A stretch of DNA of 64,000 bases from Foetidibacter luteolus. GTDB lineage: Bacteria; Bacteroidota; Bacteroidia; Chitinophagales; Chitinophagaceae. The notes under the pieces are model-generated. The model was given only the letters and a program-made list of their open reading frames with translations, did not search any database and was not told where the DNA came from. A program made the translations under genes and the position numbers. Shown piece by piece: positions 1 to 9,017 of this stretch (position 1 is the stretch's first letter; each line of letters opens with the position of its first letter). The DNA is taken from contig NZ_VVIP01000091.1 in assembly GCF_009650435.1 (NCBI RefSeq), forward strand, positions 1-64,000, given 5' to 3'.

Positions 1-197
1 TACAGAAGAAAACAAACTCCCGCTGCTAACATTAAACTTTGAACAAACAAACATTGAACAGTTGCCGGTTACAGGTAGCTGGATACCGGTCTGTTAAAGG
101 GTAAAAACCTAATGGTCTGTTCAGTTGATAAACTACAGAAGAAAACAAACTCCCGCTGCTAACATTAAACTTTGAACAAACAAACATTGAACAGTTA
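1..197. repeat. 63-base direct repeat, two copies
   Basis: Bases 1-63 and 135-197 are the same 63-base sequence by eye, with a 134-base period. The unit contains GCTGCTAACATTAAAC followed by two GAACA-type boxes. A diverged reverse-complement relative lies near 59220-59275. Bases 64-90 between the copies carry an inverted CCGGTT/ACCGG arrangement that recurs near 19430-19460 and 59335-59357. No gene is visible here. The first copy starts at the window edge, so the array may extend upstream. Confidence 0.85.
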
Positions 198-447
198 AGC
201 CCCATCGGGGCGGTATGTTAGTAGCAGGTAAAAGCTATGAGAAGTGGAACCCCGTAGGGGTGATATGTTAACCGGTCCATTACACAAAAAGTGGTACAAG
301 ACAGCAACCTCCTTTACATTAAAATCGCGTAACAATAGGCCGCCGTTGCGCAACTTTACAAATCCCACGGTGCCATTGGTATTTACTAAACCCGTTATTA
401 TGCGGGGCCAATCTTTTTAAATAGCTTCAAGCCTTCAAACAAGCTAT
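198..447. other. Intergenic region with REP-like CCCC..GGGG hairpins
   Basis: Two short hairpin units of the form CCCCATCGGGG (about 202-212) and CCCCGTAGGGG (about 250-260) are each followed by GGTATGTTA or TGATATGTTA. They look like a dispersed REP-like element. The remaining sequence up to the VOC gene holds no open frame I would call a gene and no clear promoter. Confidence 0.5.
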
Positions 448-855
448 ATGAGTTCTTCTCCCCAAAATTCGGCCCCAGCTATACAAATATCCATTGCGCC
501 CTGGTTAACCGTGGCAGATGCTACAACCGCGGTGGCGTTTTATAAAAATGCTTTCCATGCTGTTGAAACTTACCGGCTTGAAATACCCGGCGGAGGCCTG
601 GTAGCAAAACTTGCTATTGGCCAGGCTGAATTTTGGGTAAGCAGCGCTGAAGATGCCGCAACTGTTCAAGGGCCGGTAGGTGGCAGCACAGTAAGAATGA
701 TACTTACTGTAAACAACCCTGATGAGCTTTTTGCCAGCGCCACCAGCGCTGGTGCAAAAGAAATCTTTCCGGTGGGGGAAAGCCATGGCTGGCGCCTGGG
801 CCGTATTGAGGATCCGTTCGGTCTTCATTGGGAAATCGGGCACCCCTTACTGTAA
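448..855 (+). CDS. VOC superfamily (glyoxalase/bleomycin-resistance-like) protein
   Basis: A 135-residue protein with a single vicinal-oxygen-chelate domain: an early IAPWLTVADATTAVAFYKNAF strand-helix segment near residue 17, and a C-terminal end of the form GWRLGRIEDPFGLHWEIG near residue 113. This is the PhnB/YdeM-like layout, in which proteins bind a metal or a small molecule as dimers. No substrate can be assigned, and the neighbours do not help. The start is an ATG after AGCTAT with no strong ribosome binding site. The next gene is 124 bases downstream. It could equally be a resistance-type binding protein or a metabolic lyase. Confidence 0.85.
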   Translation: MSSSPQNSAPAIQISIAPWLTVADATTAVAFYKNAFHAVETYRLEIPGGGLVAKLAIGQAEFWVSSAEDAATVQGPVGGSTVRMILTVNNPDELFASATSAGAKEIFPVGESHGWRLGRIEDPFGLHWEIGHPLL

Positions 856-979
856 AGGTTTGTGCTCTCTTCAGTATACTTTTTGCCTGTTACGTTACCC
901 ATTAATTGTTGTTTTCACGCCGTACTCAATTACCTTTGGTACAGATATTGAAATTGATATTGATAAATAATTACCCAGT

Positions 980-1804
980 ATGAAAAGCAGATACTTTATT
1001 CTTTCTGTTGTTTTGTCCGTAGCAGTTATCGCATGTTCCAGAAATGCCATTACCGGCAGAAACCAATTATCCCTTGTATCCGATGCCGAGGTTCAGAACA
1101 TGGCCGTTTCAGAATACAAGCAGTTTTTATCGCAAAGCAAAGTTATTTCCCCATCTGCCAGTAAAGATGCGGAAATGGTGAGGCGTGTAGGAAACAGGCT
1201 TATCACTGCCATCCAGGAATATTATAAAAAGGAGGGCCTTTCCAACGAATTGGCCAACTATTCCTGGGAGATCAACTTGGTAGACAGTAAAGATGTAAAT
1301 GCCTGGTGTATGCCGGGTGGCAAGATCGTTGTTTACACAGGCTTATTGCCGGTTACACAAACTGAGCCTGCGCTGGCTGTGGTAATGGGCCATGAAATAG
1401 CCCATGCGCTGGCCAAACACGGAAAAGAGCGTATGAGCCAGGGCCTGGCCCAGCAATTGGGTGGGGTAGCGTTGCAGGTTGCATTAGCGAATAAACCTGC
1501 CGCCACCCAAAACCTGTTTATGAACGCTTATGGCATTGGCAGTAATGTAGGCGTTATGTTGCCCTTTAGCAGGTCTAATGAGTTGGAGGCGGATAAATTT
1601 GGTCTTCGCTTTAGCGCCTTAGCCGGTTACAATCCACGGGAAGCCATACCATTTTGGCAAAGAATGGCCAAAGCTGGCGGGCAAAAACCGGCTGAATTTT
1701 TAAGCACCCACCCTGCGGATGAAACCAGGATCAACCAGTTACAAAGCATCATGGATGAAACTGTACGGGATTATTACAAGCCGATGACAGGCTCTAAAAA
1801 GTAA
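980..1804 (+). CDS. M48-family metallopeptidase lipoprotein
   Basis: A 274-residue zinc protease. A signal peptide ends in a lipobox (VAVIAC, Cys19), so it is probably anchored in the periplasm or at the outer membrane. The HEIAH zinc motif is at residues 138-142. The third-ligand region SRSNELEADKFG is near 199-210, with Glu202 the likely ligand. This is the compact LoiP/YcaL-like form of M48, which acts in envelope protein quality control. A strong hairpin terminator follows 26 bases after the stop, so the gene is probably transcribed without its downstream neighbour. Confidence 0.92.
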   Translation: MKSRYFILSVVLSVAVIACSRNAITGRNQLSLVSDAEVQNMAVSEYKQFLSQSKVISPSASKDAEMVRRVGNRLITAIQEYYKKEGLSNELANYSWEINLVDSKDVNAWCMPGGKIVVYTGLLPVTQTEPALAVVMGHEIAHALAKHGKERMSQGLAQQLGGVALQVALANKPAATQNLFMNAYGIGSNVGVMLPFSRSNELEADKFGLRFSALAGYNPREAIPFWQRMAKAGGQKPAEFLSTHPADETRINQLQSIMDETVRDYYKPMTGSKK

Positions 1805-1830
1805 CTTTTCGCCTCAAAATACAGGCTGGT

Positions 1831-1866
1831 AGCCCATTTTAGCAAAAAAGATGGGCTTTTTTCTTT
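1831..1866 (+). terminator. Rho-independent terminator after the M48 gene
   Basis: The stem AGCCCAT pairs with ATGGGCT across an A-rich loop and is followed directly by a T run. It sits between the M48 stop and the promoter of the next gene. Confidence 0.85.
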
Positions 1867-1894
1867 TGTGTACCGGTAGTATACTCTACCTTTG
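1865..1894 (+). promoter_or_regulatory. Bacteroidota-type promoter before the DUF3052-like gene
   Basis: TTTG at 1865-1868 and TACCTTTG at 1887-1894 are separated by 18 bases. This fits the known Bacteroidota sigma-ABfr consensus (TTTG, 19-21 bases, TAnnTTTG) with one base less spacing. The start codon lies 39 bases downstream. Confidence 0.65.
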
Positions 1895-1932
1895 CAATCC
1901 TATTCTTTAAAAACCACAATTAATTTTTAAGG

Positions 1933-2379
1933 ATGTCTACACAACAAAGTTTTTTTGAAAAGTTACAATTGCAGGATGAAAAGAATCTCCTGATCCAAGG
2001 TCTTCCTTCCTCTATTGAAAAACAGTTTGTTAAGCTCTCTTATTCCAAAAATGTAACGCCGCTCCTCAAAAGCAGGAAAATTGATTTTGCACTGGTTTTT
2101 TCAGTAAACCACAATCAAATGTGCAACATCTTAAATGATGTATTCCCCGCTTTACATGGCGAAAGCAAATTATGGGTGGCTTATCCTAAAACTACCAGCA
2201 AAATTGCAAGTGATTTAAACCGCGATTGCAGTTGGCAGATTTTAAGCGATAACGGCTTCGAGGCTGTAACCCAGATTGCTTTGGACCATGTGTGGACCGC
2301 GATGCGTTTTCAGAAGGCAGAACCTGCCCCTGTTAAAGCTAAGGCTACCAGGCAAAGGGCCAAACTGGAAATGGCTTAA
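1933..2379 (+). CDS. DUF3052-like protein
   Basis: A 148-residue protein that resembles DUF3052 in layout. A short N-terminal segment is followed by a hydrophobic strand (IDFALVFSVN, near residue 50), and a LWVAYPKTTSK motif lies near residue 80. A C-terminal segment ends in VWTAMRFQKA. The tail is basic and Ala/Lys-rich. The family is built like part of a Rossmann or methyltransferase fold but has no assigned activity. The gene has its own promoter. The 54-base gap to the CYTH gene allows co-transcription. Confidence 0.7.
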   Translation: MSTQQSFFEKLQLQDEKNLLIQGLPSSIEKQFVKLSYSKNVTPLLKSRKIDFALVFSVNHNQMCNILNDVFPALHGESKLWVAYPKTTSKIASDLNRDCSWQILSDNGFEAVTQIALDHVWTAMRFQKAEPAPVKAKATRQRAKLEMA

Positions 2380-2433
2380 GTTACCGGCAAAAGGCCGGAA
2401 AGGATTACCTCAGTTACGTTCCGTTGAATTTTT

Positions 2434-2952
2434 ATGAATCATATCAACGTTGAAATTAAAGCGAAATGCTTTCACCTTGAAACGGTGGAAGCATTTTTGT
2501 TTGCGCACAATGCCCGTTATGTTGGTACCGATTACCAGCAGGATACCTATTTCAATGTACCGGATGGCCGGCTTAAATTAAGGCAGGGCAATATTGAAAA
2601 TAGCCTGATTTTTTACCGCCGTGATAATCAAAAGGGCCCCAAACAGTCAGATTTTCAGCTTGTTGCCTTTAAAGACGGCCCAGCCCTGGAAAACCTGCTA
2701 TCCGATGCACTGGGTATTAAAACCATTGTAAAGAAAACCCGCCGCATATTTTACCTGCATAATGTAAAAGTTCACCTTGACGAATTGGAAGGCCTTGGCA
2801 ATTTTGTAGAAATTGAGGCCGGCAACCTGCTTGCGCCGGAGAAAACGGTTGAAGAACTACATGTTCAATGCCGGAAGCTTATGAAAGCCTTTGACATACA
2901 GGAAGCTGACCTGATTGACAAAAGTTACAGTGATATGCTGTTGGAAGGTTAG
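2434..2952 (+). CDS. CYTH-domain protein (class IV adenylate cyclase-like)
   Basis: A 172-residue protein. It starts with NVEIKAKC, a version of the ExExK signature of the CYTH superfamily, in which the first acidic position is replaced. It continues with YQQDTYFNVPDGRLKLRQ, an IVKKTRRIFYL segment and a VHLDELEGLGNFVEIEA segment, all typical of the triphosphate-tunnel fold. Relatives include AC2-type adenylate cyclases and thiamine or tripolyphosphatases. In Bacteroidota the substrate is usually unknown, and the sequence does not decide it. Confidence 0.82.
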   Translation: MNHINVEIKAKCFHLETVEAFLFAHNARYVGTDYQQDTYFNVPDGRLKLRQGNIENSLIFYRRDNQKGPKQSDFQLVAFKDGPALENLLSDALGIKTIVKKTRRIFYLHNVKVHLDELEGLGNFVEIEAGNLLAPEKTVEELHVQCRKLMKAFDIQEADLIDKSYSDMLLEG

Positions 2953-3237
2953 CGGCGATAGATATTCAATTCGGTGCCTGCTCTCCTGGTTTCCTACATA
3001 TTAGTTTATACGCTATATAAGTTTCAGGGACATTTTTTCTCATAACACTTTGATAACTAAGGTTTGTTCGCCTGATTTTTCGTCTTTGTAATTAAACCAA
3101 ATAAGTTTTATTGTTCTCTCATTGCCTCTTTTTCAGCGCCTAACACATTAGATTTTCACGCAAACGTTTTAATAGAAATGTTATAAGATATTACAAGTAA
3201 CTTGGCATTCTTGTATATAAAAAAATCATCATCCTTC

Positions 3238-4542
3238 ATGTCAGCAACACTACAGGCGAAAGCGGCGCCGGTTTCAGAGAAAAAAAATTACGCGGGGCCA
3301 CTTATTATTATAGGTGTCTTATTTTTCATTTACGGGTTTGTTACCTGGGTTAACGGAACCTTAATACCTTATCTCAAAATTACCTGCCAGCTTAAATCAG
3401 ACGTTCAATCTTACCTTGTTGCCACCGCTTTTTTTATTGCATACACTATTATGGCCTTGCCATCATCACTGATATTGAAGAAAGTAGGGTATAAAAAAGG
3501 GATGGCTTTAGGGCTTTTTATCATGGCCGTCGGCGCTGTGGTGTTTATACCTGCTGCCCAGGCGAGGAGTTTTCCGATGTTCCTGGTTGGCCTGTTTATT
3601 ATTGGTACCGGTTTAGCACTTCTGCAAACAGCATCAAACCCGTACGCCTCTATTCTCGGGCCCCATGAAAGTGCTGCAACACGTATCAGCATAATGGGTA
3701 TCTGTAACAAAGTTGCCGGCATAATAGCTGGGCTAATTTTTGGTTATATTGCCTTAAGCGATGCTGATGCCCTTGAGCAAAAGCTTTTAACCATTAGCGA
3801 GCAGGAAAAAAATGCCCTGCTGGACGAACTTTCGGGGCGTGTAATTGTGCCTTACATAATTATTTCTGTGGTGTTGGTACTTACTTCAATAGCAGTTTTA
3901 AAATCGGGCCTGCCAGATATTGATGACGGAAAGGAAGATGAAAATGCCGAAAGTGCCTTGCCTCAAAAAACGAATGTTTTACAGTTTCCCCACCTGGTAT
4001 TGGGTGTGCTGGCCTTGTTTTTTTATGTAGGGGTAGAGGTTATGGCGGGTGATACAATTATCAGTTATGGCAAATCTTTAGGTATCCCTCTTTCTACGGC
4101 CAGGTATTTTACACAAGGCACACTTGCCTGTATGCTTATAGGATATATAGCCGGTATTGCCACTATTCCCAAATATATATCCCAGGAAGCTGCTTTAAAA
4201 TTCTGCGCCATCTCAGGAGTAATTTTTACGATTCTTGCGGTAGTTACTACCGGCTATGCTTCTGTTGTTTTTATTGCTTTACTGGGCCTTTCCAATTCGC
4301 TTATGTGGCCGGCAATTTTTCCGCTGGCCATAAACGGCCTGGGAAAGTTTACCAAAACCGGCTCGGCGCTTTTAATTATGGCCATTTGCGGCGGGGCATT
4401 ACTGCCATTAGCTTATGCTAAACTCTCAGAAGTATGGAATACCCAGCAGGCATATCTTTTAATGGTGCCCTGTTATTTGTTCATTCTGTATTTTGCTATA
4501 TCAGGCCATAAAGCAGGGTTGAGGCAACAACAAGTTTCATAA
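3238..4542 (+). CDS. FucP/GluP-family sugar:H+ symporter (MFS)
   Basis: A 434-residue major-facilitator protein with about twelve membrane segments, taking the ATG at 3238. A TTG 36 bases upstream would add a poorly conserved leader. Features of the fucose/glucose-galactose porter family are visible: FFIYGFVTWVNGTLIPYLK in the first segment, a GLALLQTASNPYASILGP stretch in the middle of the N-half, and a central hydrophilic loop near residues 235-255. It would carry a hexose across the inner membrane with protons. Substrate specificity is not readable. The sus operon lies 3 kb away, but no shared regulatory site was found. Confidence 0.9.
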   Translation: MSATLQAKAAPVSEKKNYAGPLIIIGVLFFIYGFVTWVNGTLIPYLKITCQLKSDVQSYLVATAFFIAYTIMALPSSLILKKVGYKKGMALGLFIMAVGAVVFIPAAQARSFPMFLVGLFIIGTGLALLQTASNPYASILGPHESAATRISIMGICNKVAGIIAGLIFGYIALSDADALEQKLLTISEQEKNALLDELSGRVIVPYIIISVVLVLTSIAVLKSGLPDIDDGKEDENAESALPQKTNVLQFPHLVLGVLALFFYVGVEVMAGDTIISYGKSLGIPLSTARYFTQGTLACMLIGYIAGIATIPKYISQEAALKFCAISGVIFTILAVVTTGYASVVFIALLGLSNSLMWPAIFPLAINGLGKFTKTGSALLIMAICGGALLPLAYAKLSEVWNTQQAYLLMVPCYLFILYFAISGHKAGLRQQQVS

Positions 4543-4625
4543 AACTTTTTTCCAGATATGGGAACAGGCTTTCTATAAAACGGAATAACAAGCTTAAAAA
4601 GAATCATAAGTTATTGATTTTGAAC

Positions 4626-4672
4626 ACCTGCTGCTACTGGCATGACAGTTGAAAACATACAGCAGGTTTTTC
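4626..4672 (+). terminator. Possible terminator after the sugar symporter
   Basis: ACCTGCTG at 4626-4633 can pair with CAGCAGGT at 4660-4667, followed by a short T run. The loop is long, so this is a weak candidate. Confidence 0.4.
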
Positions 4673-4839
4673 ATAGGATATTGGATTAAAAAACGGGGCA
4701 GCATTTCTATGCAGGCCCTTTTTTATTTTCACGGGGTTACCTGCTTCTCAATCTCTTACCACATCAATTAGAAAGGAAAGATATTATTTCAGCCATTCAC
4801 GCATCAAACGTACCGGTATGTTGAACAGCCAGCGGATGC

Positions 4840-4945
4840 CGCGTGAGGGATTGAAGCGGAAAGCCCGCAACCACCGCAGCCTTAGCGGAGGTGGTGAGGA
4901 CTTGCAGCGAACCCGGCCCGGACCTGCAGGAAGGGTTGGCTTTGT
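4840..4945. repeat. GC-rich dispersed repeat (variant family)
   Basis: The segment GTGAGGGATTGAAGCGGAAA with a following GGTGAGGACTTGCAGCG is closely matched in reverse complement around 24880-24950. It shares its first 18 bases with the ~103-base family 1 element but differs after that. It fills most of the non-coding gap between the sugar symporter and htpG. Confidence 0.65.
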
Positions 4946-4990
4946 GCATTGCCTCTGCATGGGCCGGGACACGCCCTGAAAACTCTTCCC

Positions 4991-5030
4991 TAAAACATAA
5001 AAGCAGCCATGCGGCTGCCTTTATGTTTTA
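4991..5030. terminator. Bidirectional hairpin terminator after htpG
   Basis: A near-perfect inverted repeat: TAAAACATAAAAG, then GCAGCC, loop ATGC, GGCTGC, then the complementary arm. A/T-rich arms on both sides give a T run on either strand. It lies 17 bases past the htpG stop. Confidence 0.9.
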
Positions 5031-5046
5031 TATATGTTGCTGTTAA

Positions 5047-6945
5047 TTATGCTTCAACAACCAGGCCCTGTTTTTCGTTCTGCATCAAGTCAACACTGCG
5101 GTTGATGAAGTTGGTAAGGTCGTTGCCCTTGAGCAGGCCCTGCGATAGCAATGCCAGGTCGGCCAGGTTGCGTACCAGTTTTTCCTGCTTGTCTTTCTGC
5201 TCTTCTTTTAGCAGGCTTTGGTAAATGGGGTGGTTGCCATTTACGGTAAGCGTTACTTCGTCGGGCATGTTGCCGTAAAAAGAAGCCATGCCGCCGCCAA
5301 TGGCCGCCATGTCTTTCATGCGGCGCATAAATTCAGGGCGTGTTGCTACAACAGGCGCTGTATTGGGGCTAAGGCCTTTTACTTCAACCGTAACGTGCAA
5401 TTCGGGAATTTGCAGGCCAAACAGGTCTTTCAGCTTTGCTTCCTCGTCTTTATTAAGCACGCTGCTGTCATGTTCCTGTTTGTCTACCAGGTTGTCGGCT
5501 ATGTCCGCATCCACCCTAACGAAATGGACGTTTTCCCATTTCATTTCCATGTTGTTGATGAAGGCAGCATCAACCAGTGTTTCCATTTTTACCACTTTGT
5601 AACCCTTAGCTGTGGCAACTTGTATGTAAGCATCCTGCTGTATGGGGTTGGTAGTGTAAATGATTACCTGCTTGCCATCTTTATTTTTTTGCAGCGTTTC
5701 TGTGGCTATCTTATATTCCTCCAGGGTAAAGAATTTTGAAGGGGCTTCCTGTCCTTCTTCAACGGCGGCGGGGCTGCTGTCTTCCATTACCAGGAACTTG
5801 TTGGCTTTTTCAGCAAACTTGTCATCCGTCATCATACCGTACTTAACAAACAGGCCCAGGCTTTCCCATTTTTCTTCGAACGCCTTGCGGTCGTTGCGGA
5901 AGATCTCGTCCAGTTTATCGGCCACTTTTTTGGTAATGTGGGCGTTGATTTTCTTTACGTTAGGGTCGCCCTGCAGGTAGCTGCGGCTTACATTCAGCGG
6001 AATATCCGGACTGTCTATAACGCCGTGCAGCAGCATCAGGAACTCAGGCACAATGTCCTTTACTTCATCTGTTACAAAAACCTGGTTGCTGTACAACTGT
6101 ATCTTGTCTTTCTGTATTTCGTAGCTCTGCTTTATTTTGGGGAAGTAAAGGATACCCGTAAGGTTAAAGGGGTAATCCACATTCAGGTGTATCCAGAACA
6201 GCGGGGTTTCGCCAAAGGGATACAATTCCTTGTAAAAATTCTGGTAATCTTCGGTAGTTAGCTCAGAAGGCTTTTTAACCCATATAGGGTTGGTGTTGTT
6301 AATGGCCTTTTCTTCCTCGCCTTCCTTCTTTTCTTCGGCAACATCCCTGAAATAGATAGGAACCGGTAAAAACTTACAGAACCTTTCCAGTATACTTTTA
6401 ATGCGGTGCGCTTCTAAAAATTCTTTGCTTTCCTCGTTAATGTGCAACACTATTTTGGTACCGCGGTCTGTTTTGTCAATTTCGTACAGCTCAAATTCGG
6501 GGCTTCCGTCGCAGCTCCAAAACACCGCATTGGCATCTTTAAAGCTCTTGGTGTAAATATCTACCTTATCGCTCACCATAAACGCACTGTAGAAGCCCAG
6601 CCCGAAATGGCCGATGATGTTGGCATCTTTATATTTGTCCAGGAACTCTTCAGCGCCGCTAAAAGCCACCTGGTTAATGTATTTGTCCACCTCTTCAGCG
6701 GTCATGCCGATGCCACGGTCAATAATGCTGAGGGTTTTTTCTTTAGCGTCCAGCTCTACATCAATGCGCAGTTCGCCCAGCTCTCCCCTTGCCTCGCCTA
6801 TAGAGGAAAGGGTTTTCAGTTTTTGGGTAGCATCTACGGCATTGCTTATCAGCTCCCGCAGAAAAATTTCATGTTCGCTGTAAAGAAATTTTTTGATGAT
6901 AGGAAAGATGTTCTCCGTTTGAACCCTTATCTGTCCTTTTTGCAT
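5047..6945 (-). CDS. htpG: Molecular chaperone HtpG (Hsp90)
   Basis: A 632-residue Hsp90. The start was set at the ATG giving MQKGQIRVQTENIF, the usual HtpG beginning. The longer open frame upstream runs through a dispersed repeat. GHKL ATPase motifs are visible: ELISNAVDA near residue 36, DRGIGMTAEEV near 80 and GHFGLGFYSAFMV near 114. The middle and C-terminal dimerisation domains are full length. It is a cytoplasmic ATP-dependent chaperone. The gene stands alone: terminator behind it, and a 263-base upstream region containing a family 2 repeat. Confidence 0.97.
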   Translation of the reverse strand: MQKGQIRVQTENIFPIIKKFLYSEHEIFLRELISNAVDATQKLKTLSSIGEARGELGELRIDVELDAKEKTLSIIDRGIGMTAEEVDKYINQVAFSGAEEFLDKYKDANIIGHFGLGFYSAFMVSDKVDIYTKSFKDANAVFWSCDGSPEFELYEIDKTDRGTKIVLHINEESKEFLEAHRIKSILERFCKFLPVPIYFRDVAEEKKEGEEEKAINNTNPIWVKKPSELTTEDYQNFYKELYPFGETPLFWIHLNVDYPFNLTGILYFPKIKQSYEIQKDKIQLYSNQVFVTDEVKDIVPEFLMLLHGVIDSPDIPLNVSRSYLQGDPNVKKINAHITKKVADKLDEIFRNDRKAFEEKWESLGLFVKYGMMTDDKFAEKANKFLVMEDSSPAAVEEGQEAPSKFFTLEEYKIATETLQKNKDGKQVIIYTTNPIQQDAYIQVATAKGYKVVKMETLVDAAFINNMEMKWENVHFVRVDADIADNLVDKQEHDSSVLNKDEEAKLKDLFGLQIPELHVTVEVKGLSPNTAPVVATRPEFMRRMKDMAAIGGGMASFYGNMPDEVTLTVNGNHPIYQSLLKEEQKDKQEKLVRNLADLALLSQGLLKGNDLTNFINRSVDLMQNEKQGLVVEA

Positions 6946-6990
6946 AGTATTTATTTTTTGGATGTCAGCTTTTGACTGTTTGTGAATCGT

Positions 6991-7026
6991 TCCTTGCGTC
7001 GCACTCTTGTACTGTATAACCAGTGG
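6991..7026. repeat. Family 2 repeat upstream of htpG
   Basis: Carries the conserved core TTGCGTCGCA at 6994-7003, followed by CTCTTGTACTG as in the copies at 14901 and 62571. It lies 46 bases before the htpG start codon, within the probable promoter region. Confidence 0.75.
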
Positions 7027-7157
7027 CGGCAAGGCATTTCGTGTAATGTACAGGCATTGCAGGTTTTTGTGATAATCCGCAACGAAACCATGGTTAACAA
7101 AGAAAATACCAAAAAGTATAAGGCTGACAGCTTGGCAATTACATGCAGTATACCAAC

Positions 7158-7180
7158 AAAAAGGGCCACCACATAGTGGC
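7158..7180 (-). terminator. Terminator of the sus operon
   Basis: Read on the minus strand: GCCAC, loop TATGTG, GTGGC, then CCTTTTTG. It lies 29 bases after the susF stop. Confidence 0.75.
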
Positions 7181-7208
7181 AGCCCCTGAAGTATAAACCT
7201 TAACAGAA

Positions 7209-8975
7209 CTACGGGTTAATGGTAACTGTTTGCGCCTGCTCATCCAGCACAACAGTATATGTACCGCCTGCGGCAGGTGTTTTAAAATTGTCGCCGCCAT
7301 CCCATTTTGTTTTACGGGCAACGCCGGTAGCATTGCTACCGCCACTATTGTCTTCATAGTCAAAAGCACCCCATGCATTACCAGCCAGGAACTTAATGTC
7401 TTTGCCGCCCAGCAGTTTGAGGGTAAGCTGCCATTTGCCTTTGCCCATATATGTCATTTGCGGGCTTGCTCCCGGGTCCCATGCGTTAACGCCATCAATG
7501 CCGTCGCCAACTATACGCATTTCTGTGGCGGGGGTCATTTCATATACTACTTTATCAACATTGCGGCCGTCCCATATTACGCGGTACCTGCCTGCGCTGG
7601 TAACATTGGGAAAGTTAGCGCCGTTAACTTCCAGTTCGCTGCCACTACTACCGGAGGAGCCATAGCTTCTTGTTTCATCCACCGCATTGCTGCCGTTGTT
7701 CCACTGATCGTTGTCAATCAATTTCCAGCCATCGGCCGCCAGGTCTGTTACGCCCAGGAAAAGGTTGGTGCCCACATTGCCCAACGCATAGGCGGGGAAA
7801 ACATTCGGCGGGTTCCAGCCCGCGCCGGTAGCGCCACCCACAAAGCCCATACGGCCTTCGCGTATATCGTACTGCATGGTTTTGCGGTTAATGGAAATGC
7901 GGTAAAAGCCATCGGCGCCAACACCAATATCTGCACCTCCTGCTGATAAAACCCCTCCGCTGCCACCGTAGTTTACATCCCATGAACGCCCTTGCGTAAT
8001 TTTGAACTTGGCCCCTGCAGGCAAATAAATGTACATGTAATACATATCGTTGAATACGCTGCTGCGTAAATCCCTTACAAATTCAGGCGCAGTACCAGGG
8101 TCCCAGTCGTTACCGTTACCAGTAGCATTCTGGTAACCGCCCGGCATGTAAAACCTAAGCAACGGAAAGTAGCTTTGTATGGTAATGGCAACCACATTAG
8201 AATAAACCGAAGCGCCAAATGAGGTTGATGCTTTTACCCGGTATTCAATCTTACCTTCTTCGCCACCAGCTACGCCGGAGTTAAGGGCTGTTTCATTCAA
8301 CTCGCCTTGCGTAAGCGCCTTTGTATATAAAGAGCTGCCTACCGCAATTTCCTTAGGTGCGGCAAAATTTTTGCCCACAGAATCGTATTCTATCACGTAG
8401 TTAACAGTACCGCTGTAGCCATTAAATGAGGCTGACCAGTTAAAGTCAACCGCCTTTTGCGAGGCTGTATTCAATTCGCATACGGCCGATTCCACAGAGC
8501 TGGTTAAAACGGAAGAATCGCCATAGGGAGTAACCATTACATTGATAACATTGGATTTGTATTGCTCATTGTTATTACCGTAAGATGACAGTACACGAAA
8601 ATCGAGGTTGCAGGCAGTACCTGGCGCAAAACCATAGTTAAGCAATATAACGTTCAGGTCTTTACCGGTAAGTGATGTATTGCGCTGGCCAATAACTTCT
8701 TTGGTTATTTTATTGCTGAAATTTCTGCCTGCAGAATCTATTTCCAGCACGTATTTAAAGGTACTGCTGTCAGAGGCATAGGCCGGGTCTGTCCAGGCAA
8801 AGCTGATGACATTGTTCAGAGAGTCGGCCGGTGCCGGCGCTACCGAGGTAACAGAAGAAGACAGGGTAACGGCCGTGCCGTTGTCGTAAAAGGGCAGGTC
8901 TTTAACCTTCTGGCATGCTACAAAGAGCATAGCCAGAGTGGTTGCAGTTAATAAAAAGTTGATTAATTTTTTCAT
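7209..8975 (-). CDS. SusF/SusE-family starch-binding-like outer-membrane lipoprotein
   Basis: A 588-residue surface lipoprotein. The signal peptide ends in LFVACQK (lipidated Cys21). The N-terminal half has two SusE-type Ig-like domains: an SFAWTDPAYASDSSTFKYVL segment near residue 50, and a similar FNWSASFNGYSGTVNYVIEY segment near 178. The C-terminal half has carbohydrate-binding-like units, each with a W/A-rich WDPG motif, near residues 292 and 505. It would hold polysaccharide at the cell surface for the SusCD transporter. It is the last gene of the operon, 42 bases after the shorter SusE paralogue. The ligand could be starch or another glucan. Confidence 0.85.
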   Translation of the reverse strand: MKKLINFLLTATTLAMLFVACQKVKDLPFYDNGTAVTLSSSVTSVAPAPADSLNNVISFAWTDPAYASDSSTFKYVLEIDSAGRNFSNKITKEVIGQRNTSLTGKDLNVILLNYGFAPGTACNLDFRVLSSYGNNNEQYKSNVINVMVTPYGDSSVLTSSVESAVCELNTASQKAVDFNWSASFNGYSGTVNYVIEYDSVGKNFAAPKEIAVGSSLYTKALTQGELNETALNSGVAGGEEGKIEYRVKASTSFGASVYSNVVAITIQSYFPLLRFYMPGGYQNATGNGNDWDPGTAPEFVRDLRSSVFNDMYYMYIYLPAGAKFKITQGRSWDVNYGGSGGVLSAGGADIGVGADGFYRISINRKTMQYDIREGRMGFVGGATGAGWNPPNVFPAYALGNVGTNLFLGVTDLAADGWKLIDNDQWNNGSNAVDETRSYGSSGSSGSELEVNGANFPNVTSAGRYRVIWDGRNVDKVVYEMTPATEMRIVGDGIDGVNAWDPGASPQMTYMGKGKWQLTLKLLGGKDIKFLAGNAWGAFDYEDNSGGSNATGVARKTKWDGGDNFKTPAAGGTYTVVLDEQAQTVTINP

Positions 8976-9017
8976 AACACAGTTTTAAATGTGTAACAGG
9001 TTGATTAAGGTTCGTAT

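Noticed and set aside
1..197. Possible CRISPR array
   Set aside because: Only two long units with a 71-base interval, no short regular repeats and no cas genes in the window.
505..843. Long minus-strand frame opposite the VOC gene
   Set aside because: It is the antisense shadow of a well-supported gene and has no recognisable protein features.
5218..6975. Several plus-strand frames of 90-177 codons opposite htpG
   Set aside because: They lie wholly within htpG, are unlike any family I know, and mirror its codon pattern.
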